Below, piece by piece: positions 45,298 to 49,564 of a DNA stretch of 49,564 bases (positions are counted from its first letter, which is position 1; each line of letters opens with the position of its first letter). Made by a program: the position numbers and the translations under genes. The stretch spans positions 1 through 49,564 of the IMG/VR virus record IMGVR_UViG_3300035698_010549. One strand, given 5' to 3'. Below the pieces are notes generated by a model. It was not told the DNA's origin and did no database searches. It saw only the letters and a list, made by a program, of their open reading frames with translations. The DNA is from a virus.

Positions 45298-45515
45298 GTA
45301 GTCGTTTCCTCCTTAGAAGGGGTGGGCTGCTCGTCCGGGAAGAACGCGGATCGAGGTGTTCCGATGTGGAACGGGTCGCTAGCTCCAGCGACGTGAATCA
45401 TACACGATTCATCATCGTTCGGGTGGTCGCTGATCGCAGTAATCGCCATGAAGCGTATGGAAATCGTGCCCCCTCTCGATAATGGGGCTGTGATGAAGTG
45501 CGTGGTGTTGCTCAC
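45294..45515 (-). CDS. Hypothetical small protein
   Basis: The 73-residue protein starts at GTG 45515, with AGGAGA 9-10 bases upstream, and overlaps both neighbours by 4 bases. It begins SNTTHFITAPLSRGGTISIRF and has an acidic middle and a Glu/Thr-rich end. It is a beta-type small protein without a recognised family. Confidence 0.7.
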   Translation of the reverse strand: MSNTTHFITAPLSRGGTISIRFMAITAISDHPNDDESCMIHVAGASDPFHIGTPRSAFFPDEQPTPSKEETTT

Positions 45516-46096
45516 TCGGATGTTCTCCTGCTGATGGATCGCTTGCCCCTGCGCTTACGCTTGGCGGGGGTAGTGGTAGGGGTAGTGGTAGGGGTGGGGG
45601 CGAGAAACTCCTCCTTGTATACGGGTGACACCGGGAATCGGAGATTGCCCATGCGCTGGATGTACCGATCGATCTGCGGTTGCTTTATCCCGAAGAGTGC
45701 GGTGATGATGTTATCTGGGTCTCCCATCAGCATGCCGTGGGCGATTCGTGCTTCAATCGGGGTACGGGGTAGGTTCTTCGGTTCTGCGTACTCGGCCAAC
45801 GCTCGGCTTGCCGATCGAGTGAGCAGGGCCCTCATACCGATCCGACTGAGCGCGGCCTCAGCTGCCATATCGTCCAGGACCACGGCAGACGACAGCCATT
45901 GCCGAAGGTACTTCGCTTCATCGGGGTTGGCGCGTCTTCCCGCCTTTCGTGGGCGGGTGGGGAGCCTGAGCGCTTGACGATAGCGATGGTACGTTGGCGC
46001 GCTCATCCTAGTGGCTGCGATAGCGTCGGTGTCGTACTCGTGGGCATCGTAGATGGCGCGGAACTGTTCGTCGGTGAACTTTGGTTGGAATGTCAT
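45512..46096 (-). CDS. HTH-like DNA-binding protein with Thr/Pro linker and basic tail
   Basis: The 194-residue protein starts FQPKFTDEQFRAIYDAHEYDTDAIAATRMSAPTYHRYRQAL, an HTH-like unit with AAT-M--PTYHRY as recognition part. Two more helical segments follow (YLRQWLSSAVVLDDMAAEAAL; GIKQPQIDRYIQRMG). The end is a Thr/Pro linker (APTPTTTPTTTP) and a cluster of Lys/Arg (AKRKRRGKRSISRR). Binding to DNA, perhaps as an early regulator, is likely. Start ATG 46096 overlaps the preceding stop. Confidence 0.72.
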   Translation of the reverse strand: MTFQPKFTDEQFRAIYDAHEYDTDAIAATRMSAPTYHRYRQALRLPTRPRKAGRRANPDEAKYLRQWLSSAVVLDDMAAEAALSRIGMRALLTRSASRALAEYAEPKNLPRTPIEARIAHGMLMGDPDNIITALFGIKQPQIDRYIQRMGNLRFPVSPVYKEEFLAPTPTTTPTTTPAKRKRRGKRSISRRTSE

Positions 46097-46503
46097 CGCA
46101 GGTGCCGCCTTAGATAATCGGGGTTGGGGTCGATGCCATCGGGCGCGAACTCGGGGTTGTCGATGTAGAACTGTGCCCGCCTGGGCGTGACGTTCTCATC
46201 CTTGTAGTGCTCGCGTGAGGGTGGGTTGAGCGCCCGAACGATATCGAGAAGGGAATCAGTGGGTGGGTGGGAAGGGAATGTGATGTGCCTGGACTGTATG
46301 AGGTGGTCGGGGCACCAGATCTCGACCAGCAACCCATTCCGGCAGCCCCCATTCACGGCCGCTTTGATTGCGATGGCCGAGATGTTGGCCATCTCCATGT
46401 TAGCGACCGCCATGCTCGCGGACATGAGCGAATCAAACACCATGATGAGCATGTTGTGGGGCTCATCCACGTACACTGAGACGTCGCCGGGGTCGTTGGC
46501 CAT
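46093..46503 (-). CDS. First gene of the leftward early operon, hypothetical
   Basis: The 136-residue protein starts at ATG 46503 with GAGGAAT upstream, about 27 bases after the -10 of a strong promoter. The first half is hydrophobic and Met/Ala-rich (NMLIMVFDSLMSASMAVANM). The second contains NGLLVEIWCPDHLIQSRHITF and an acidic polar end. No family is recognised. Being promoter-proximal, it is probably an early protein that affects the host. Confidence 0.75.
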   Translation of the reverse strand: MANDPGDVSVYVDEPHNMLIMVFDSLMSASMAVANMEMANISAIAIKAAVNGGCRNGLLVEIWCPDHLIQSRHITFPSHPPTDSLLDIVRALNPPSREHYKDENVTPRRAQFYIDNPEFAPDGIDPNPDYLRRHLR

Positions 46504-46529
46504 GTGAGATTCCTCGAGAGTGAACGTGA

Positions 46530-46557
46530 AGTATACGCGAGTGGGATGGGGTCGCAA
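46530..46557 (-). promoter_or_regulatory. Leftward early promoter TTGCGA-N16-TATACT
   Basis: On the minus strand TTGCGA (46557-46552) and TATACT (46535-46530) are 16 bases apart, near the sigma70 consensus. The -10 is identical to that of the 30585 promoter. It drives the first leftward gene at 46503. Confidence 0.75.
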
Positions 46558-46656
46558 GCCGTCTTGTTGGATTCTTTCAGATTCCAATATCGGGTCGGAT
46601 TTTTCGGGGGGGAGGCGGTAAAATTGTGTGTTCTCTTTTCGTAAGAGTGGCCAATT

Positions 46657-46670
46657 TATCTAATTAGATA
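46657..46670. repeat. Perfect 14-bp palindrome TATCTAATTAGATA
   Basis: The sequence is its own reverse complement, a shape typical of dimeric repressor operators. It lies about 120 bases upstream of the leftward promoter. Confidence 0.75.
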
Positions 46671-46979
46671 GAGACAGCGTGGGTAGAGCTTTTTTGCCCG
46701 ATCCAATCGGAGCAGTTAAAAATCTAAAGATATAGCGGAAAGCAGGGAAAGCGCGCTCAGGCTGCCAGGGCAGTTATTGAGGTTGTTGTTGTGTTATTGT
46801 TATTGATAAGTTAATAGAGATGAGATAGGGGATAGTGTATGAGGGGAATTTGAGGAACTACCTCGAGTCCCGTGTGACCGATTGTGTGAGGGGTGGGGGG
46901 GCGATGGTATCTTTATATAGAACAGACAGACAGGGACGGCAATCTGTTTTTCGATTGCAGGCTCGGAGTTGGTCGACCC

Positions 46980-46988
46980 TGGTATAGA
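46980..46988 (+). promoter_or_regulatory. Possible extended -10 promoter upstream of ruvC-like gene
   Basis: TGGTATAGA (46980-46988) matches TGnTATAnT except the last base. It lies about 28 bases upstream of ATG 47016. No -35 of good quality is seen. Confidence 0.4.
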
Positions 46989-47015
46989 CTATTCATATCT
47001 CTTTGGAAGGTAGTT

Positions 47016-47591
47016 ATGCGTGTGTTTGTGATTGATCCATCGATACGTGCCCTGGGCTGGTGCTTGGGGCAGGTCGATAAGAAAGCCGAGTCGGGTGTCG
47101 TGCTCGAATCCGGGCATCTGCAGCAATCTACGTCTGCAGTGCGTCTTCGTTCTCGTAGGGGGGGCGGCCTGGTCAATGGGGGCGACTATGAGGACGACAA
47201 TTGGGTCGATATGATGGATCGAATGTTGCGAGATACATGGTGGGTGTTCGAGAACCGGGGCTACTCGGACATCGTGCTCATCGAGCAACCACGTGTTTTC
47301 AATGCAGGGGTGGGCGCTGCGGCAAGTGCTTCGGGCGCTGTGCTCAAGCTTAACTCATTCGTGTTCTCGGCCCGTCAGATGTTCAGGGAGGTAGACGTGC
47401 CCGTGCTACTCGTTCCCGTTCAGCAGTGGAAGGGCAATTCGCCCAAGTCCATAACGCAGAAGCGTATTGCTCGGGCCTGGGGCTGGAAGGGTAAGAGCAG
47501 TGACGAGGCCGATGCCGTGGGCATCTATGATTGGTACGTCCGCAAGGTGCTATGCTACGAAGCGACTAAGATCGGGAGGGGTCATCGATGA
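47016..47591 (+). CDS. RuvC-like Holliday junction resolvase
   Basis: The 191-residue protein starts at ATG 47016 (GGAAGG upstream). It opens with the RuvC/RNase H strand VFVIDPSIRALGWCL, with catalytic Asp7. It continues with SDIVLIEQPRVF (Glu) and ends with KGKSSDEADAVGIYDW, providing acidic residues of the third motif. The enzyme resolves branched DNA before packaging. It lies directly before the small terminase, consistent with that role. Confidence 0.85.
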   Translation: MRVFVIDPSIRALGWCLGQVDKKAESGVVLESGHLQQSTSAVRLRSRRGGGLVNGGDYEDDNWVDMMDRMLRDTWWVFENRGYSDIVLIEQPRVFNAGVGAAASASGAVLKLNSFVFSARQMFREVDVPVLLVPVQQWKGNSPKSITQKRIARAWGWKGKSSDEADAVGIYDWYVRKVLCYEATKIGRGHR

Positions 47592-47701
47592 TGATCTACT
47601 CGGTACATCATGCAGCCGTCAAGCAGCAGTGCAAGCTCGAGTGTGAGCGTGACATGTGGGATGAAAGGGATAGGAATGGCTCGCAAGAAGACAACGACTA
47701 A
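47588..47701 (+). CDS. Possible 37-residue protein between ruvC-like and small terminase genes
   Basis: The frame starts at ATG 47588 (or 47591), overlaps the resolvase stop (ATGA) and has GGGAGGGG upstream. The protein is highly charged, with a His pair, two Cys and an acidic end. It overlaps the small terminase start by 26 bases. The signals are good, but the short length and overlap leave doubt. Confidence 0.5.
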   Translation: MMIYSVHHAAVKQQCKLECERDMWDERDRNGSQEDND

Positions 47702-48146
47702 TAAGGAAGGGCCCATGCGCCCTCCCGCGAACAAGCGCTCTGATGCGCTGTTCACCACACCCGAGGTCATTGAGATGGTGGCCCAACTGATCGGTTCGCG
47801 CTGGCGCAAGTGGGAGATCAAGAAGGAGGTCGCCAAGGTGTGCGGCCGTAACCCATCGCCCGCTAAGTATGAGGACGTGCTCCGAAGGGCACGCGCCTGG
47901 ATGATCGCCGTGCACCTGCATACCGAACGTGACATGCAGCAGGCCACGGCGATCGAGTTCTATGAATCCGTGATCCGATCGAATGTGTCCGACTACAAGG
48001 ACAAGTTGTCGGCGCAGAAGGCGATCACGGAAATGCTTGGTCTCGGTGCAGCCCATGGACCCGACCCGAAGGGCGAGGTTGGCGAGAAGCTCCGTGCGTT
48101 CTTGCAGGAGATCGATGATCAACGTAACGGTGGAGGCGACGAATGA
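47676..48146 (+). CDS. terS: Terminase small subunit (probable)
   Basis: The 156-residue protein starts at ATG 47676 with AAGGGA upstream. It has a basic N-terminal arm, a DNA-binding helical part (TPEVIEMVAQLIGSRWRKWEIKKEVAK, PAKYEDVLRRARAWM) and a further helix (YKDKLSAQKAITEMLGL), the pattern of TerS proteins. These recognise the packaging site and regulate TerL. It lies just ahead of the lysis genes and, across the window cut, the large terminase. Confidence 0.7.
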   Translation: MARKKTTTNKEGPMRPPANKRSDALFTTPEVIEMVAQLIGSRWRKWEIKKEVAKVCGRNPSPAKYEDVLRRARAWMIAVHLHTERDMQQATAIEFYESVIRSNVSDYKDKLSAQKAITEMLGLGAAHGPDPKGEVGEKLRAFLQEIDDQRNGGGDE

Positions 48147-48502
48147 GAAAGCGTACGATTGGCTGTGGCGCGGTGATTCTTATGGGTATCATGCTCAGTG
48201 GATGTAGCACTGATCCAACCACCGGCAATATCGGGTGGTCCCACGAGATCAGTGCGAGAGAGAACTCGCGGGCGCTCACGTCAATACGGGTTGGCGACAA
48301 CCTTGATGACGCGATCCGCACAATTCAGGAGCACAGTCTATGTCGGCTGATCCGCAGGGGGCAAAGCGGAAAGACCCTGACTCTGACCTACGAGATTCTG
48401 ACGTACAAGCGTTATCACTACGCAGCGGTATCGATAGTGGGCGACGTCCAGACGAGGGAGGTGCTAGCGTACAGCACAACCGGGATCGACATCACAAGGT
48501 AG
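48143..48502 (+). CDS. Phage lipoprotein (BamE-like pattern)
   Basis: The 119-residue protein has a lipoprotein signal with lipobox LSGC (Cys21) after a hydrophobic run (AVILMGIM). The mature part (SIRVGDNLDDAIRTIQEH, LTLTYEIL, YAAVSIVGDV) recalls the small BamE/SmpA fold. It could be an outer-membrane spanin, an envelope-stress or exclusion protein. Overlaps the small terminase stop (ATGA) and lies next to holin and spanin-like genes. Which role it has is not clear. Confidence 0.75.
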   Translation: MRKRTIGCGAVILMGIMLSGCSTDPTTGNIGWSHEISARENSRALTSIRVGDNLDDAIRTIQEHSLCRLIRRGQSGKTLTLTYEILTYKRYHYAAVSIVGDVQTREVLAYSTTGIDITR

Positions 48503-48633
48503 ATCGCCTCAGTGAGGTGTTGCCCGACATCCGGGATATGATCGACTTCGCCGTGGCGAACGCGCCAGACGGTGAGTATGAGAGATTCGCATGGGCGCGT
48601 CTCGTGTTCCAAGGCACTATATACTCGGAGTAG
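48340..48633 (+). CDS. Overlapping hypothetical protein
   Basis: A second frame overlaps the lipoprotein gene by 163 bases. It starts at ATG 48340 with AGGAG 8 bases upstream and has 97 residues. Its first half is charged and low-complexity, but the part beyond the lipoprotein stop (VLPDIRDMIDFAVANAPDGEYERFAWARLVF) looks like ordinary protein and ends 6 bases before the holin start. It is either a true overlapping gene, as often seen in lysis cassettes, or a shorter gene starting near 48515. Confidence 0.5.
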   Translation: MSADPQGAKRKDPDSDLRDSDVQALSLRSGIDSGRRPDEGGASVQHNRDRHHKVDRLSEVLPDIRDMIDFAVANAPDGEYERFAWARLVFQGTIYSE

Positions 48634-48639
48634 CGAGTC

Positions 48640-48840
48640 ATGAGTCAAGGTAAGAACGCAGTCAAGAGCAAGACCATCTGGGGGCTCGTCGCCCTCCTTG
48701 CATCGCAGTATGTCCCCGCTGACCTATGGCAACAGCCCTGGGTCGAGCACGTGTTCCAGGTGCTTGCCGGGGCCTTGGTCGTGTACGGGCGGATGGTGGC
48801 CAAGGAACCGATTACCATCCTTCCGAAGATCGGCGGATGA
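48640..48840 (+). CDS. Holin-like membrane protein
   Basis: The 66-residue protein has two hydrophobic helices, TIWGLVALLASQYV and VFQVLAGALVVYGRMVA, joined by a short loop. The phrase -GA--V-YGR--A is typical of small phage holins. Holins permeabilise the inner membrane at a set time. It is followed by a spanin-like gene with ATGA overlap and preceded by lipoprotein genes, a plausible lysis cassette, although no endolysin is recognised next to it. Confidence 0.78.
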   Translation: MSQGKNAVKSKTIWGLVALLASQYVPADLWQQPWVEHVFQVLAGALVVYGRMVAKEPITILPKIGG

Positions 48841-49202
48841 CTGTGGTTCTCAAGACCCCTAATGGACTTGTATCCACAGCAAAGATGTCGGCCCGTGACC
48901 TGCTAGGTATCGGGACGGCATTCGTTGTGGTTGTGGGATTTCTGTACACATTAAAGGCCAATGTGTCGGCAATGCAGAAAGACCTCGAGCCAATCGTCGA
49001 GACCCAGGATGAGCACGAACGGATGCAGGCCAATAATGCGGCTCGTTTGGCATTGATCGAGGCAACGCGCTACACGCACGAATCAGCGAGAGCTGATCGT
49101 CTGGTTCTTTCCGATCGTGTACGTTCTCTTGAGACCGGAATGGCGAGGCAGACAGTGTTGCTTGAGAATATCTCTGAGCAACTACGAAAGGACACACCCT
49201 GA
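48837..49202 (+). CDS. Inner-membrane spanin-like protein
   Basis: The 121-residue protein has one transmembrane helix (LLGIGTAFVVVVGFLYTL) after a short N-terminal segment, then a long coiled coil (MQKDLEPIVETQDEHERM to RSLETGMARQTVLLENISEQL). This is the layout of i-spanins, which with an outer-membrane lipoprotein fuse the membranes at lysis. The lipoprotein at 48143 could be the partner. Its start overlaps the holin stop (ATGA). It could also be another coiled-coil membrane protein. Confidence 0.65.
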   Translation: MTVVLKTPNGLVSTAKMSARDLLGIGTAFVVVVGFLYTLKANVSAMQKDLEPIVETQDEHERMQANNAARLALIEATRYTHESARADRLVLSDRVRSLETGMARQTVLLENISEQLRKDTP

Positions 49203-49564
49203 TGGCGGCACCCGCTACAACCTACGATACGATCACCCTGCCAAACGCGGGGTCGTCACAGACCGACTTCGTGCTCACGTTCGACCTGTCTGAGCAGACC
49301 GCAGCGTGGTGGACGGCGAATGGGACCGAGGCGGATGGCACTAAGGGCCGCGTCTTCAAGGACGACGGCACGACCGAGCTTCCGTGTGACTGGATCAACT
49401 TCGATCACGCGGCGGAGACGGGCCAGCTTCGTGTCAAGTACACGGGCACGCTTGCGACCTCGGGCACGCAGGTGATCCGCATCTACCCGCCCGTTGCGGC
49501 GAACGCTGCGGTTGCGGCGGACGCCACGTACGGCCGAGAGGCCGTGTACCCGTCGGACCACCAG
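49202..49564 (+). CDS. DUF2341-like tail/receptor protein (3' partial)
   Basis: The gene starts at ATG 49202, overlapping the previous stop, and runs off the window after 121 residues. The segment FDLSEQTAAWWTANG through GRVFKDDGTTELPCDWINFD and ETGQLRVKYTG is the DUF2341 pattern found at the N-terminus of LamG-type receptor-binding proteins. It probably continues into the 78-residue fragment at bases 1-239. Placement after the lysis genes and before terminase is unusual and may be a separate receptor-binding module. Confidence 0.78.
   Translation, partial: MAAPATTYDTITLPNAGSSQTDFVLTFDLSEQTAAWWTANGTEADGTKGRVFKDDGTTELPCDWINFDHAAETGQLRVKYTGTLATSGTQVIRIYPPVAANAAVAADATYGREAVYPSDHQ

Larger units (their letters stand above)
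46558..47015. other. AT-rich divergent control region
   Basis: This 458-base gap lies between the divergent early (leftward) and RuvC/late (rightward) genes. It is far richer in A+T than the rest, with T-rich tracts around 46780-46815 (GTTGTTGTTGTGTTATTG). It contains a perfect 14-bp palindrome (46657-46670). No coding frame with a convincing start is seen. A replication origin, operators, or both would fit. Confidence 0.55.

Noticed and set aside
1-49564. tRNA genes, integrase, attachment sites and phage repressor
   Set aside because: No cloverleaf with a GTTCRA-type T loop, no tyrosine or serine recombinase motifs and no CI-like repressor could be recognised on reading. A dedicated tRNA search was not possible.

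Overview
The window is almost entirely a double-stranded DNA phage genome of the long, non-contractile-tailed (siphovirus) type, GC-rich (about 60% by eye), with tightly packed, often ATGA-overlapping genes. No integrase, repressor or partition gene is visible, so a lytic lifestyle is the simplest reading. The tail-tip module (DUF2460, DUF2163, NlpC/P60, hub, DUF2793) is the kind found in alphaproteobacterial gene transfer agents and related phages. Lipoprotein signals also point to a bacterial, probably Gram-negative, host. The host itself cannot be named from the sequence. The 3' end opens a DUF2341-like tail protein and the 5' end closes a tail-protein C-terminus in the same orientation, so the window probably cuts a circular or permuted genome inside one gene.

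Rightward late genes (+ strand, 47.0 kb to the end, then 1 to 24.4 kb): RuvC-like resolvase, small terminase, a lipoprotein, holin and spanin-like cassette, a receptor/tail protein, large terminase, portal (DUF4055), a MuF head protein fused to a zincin-like metalloprotease, scaffold, major capsid, capsid decoration, connectors, tail terminator, tail tube, two tail chaperones joined by a -1 frameshift (GGGAAAC), tape measure and the GTA-like tip. Inside the tip module sits a glycosyltransferase of the polypeptide GalNAc-transferase type, carried on a virion-type domain and a Thr-rich mucin-like linker. The capsid genes have their own promoter, a leader with two GGGAA-loop hairpins, and a terminator.

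Leftward genes (- strand, 46.5 down to 24.8 kb) form several transcription units separated by intrinsic terminators. From right to left: small early genes, an SNF2-type helicase, a Cas4/RecB-like nuclease, a Sak4-like ATPase, a DUF669 ssDNA-binding protein with an inserted SH3/Tudor-like domain, a primase fused to an MCM-like helicase, and a nucleotide cluster. That cluster holds two DUF1599 proteins, an all-alpha dUTPase/dCTPase, two thymidylate-synthase-fold proteins, a UDG-superfamily protein, dCMP deaminase and PolA. The clearer TS homologue has Asp where TS has Asn177, which suggests dCMP hydroxymethylation and modified DNA. The last part (30.6 to 24.8 kb) holds small accessory proteins. 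Three of them share an LRxxGHxGG motif with the MuF protein, and two have histone-like Lys-rich tails.

The most notable candidates for new biology are: (1) a virion-linked, GalNAc-T-like glycosyltransferase with Thr-rich tracts in itself and neighbouring virion proteins; (2) a putative cytosine-modification cluster with two TS homologues; (3) the LRxxGHxGG/SH3-like modular protein set; and (4) the Toprim-primase/MCM fusion.
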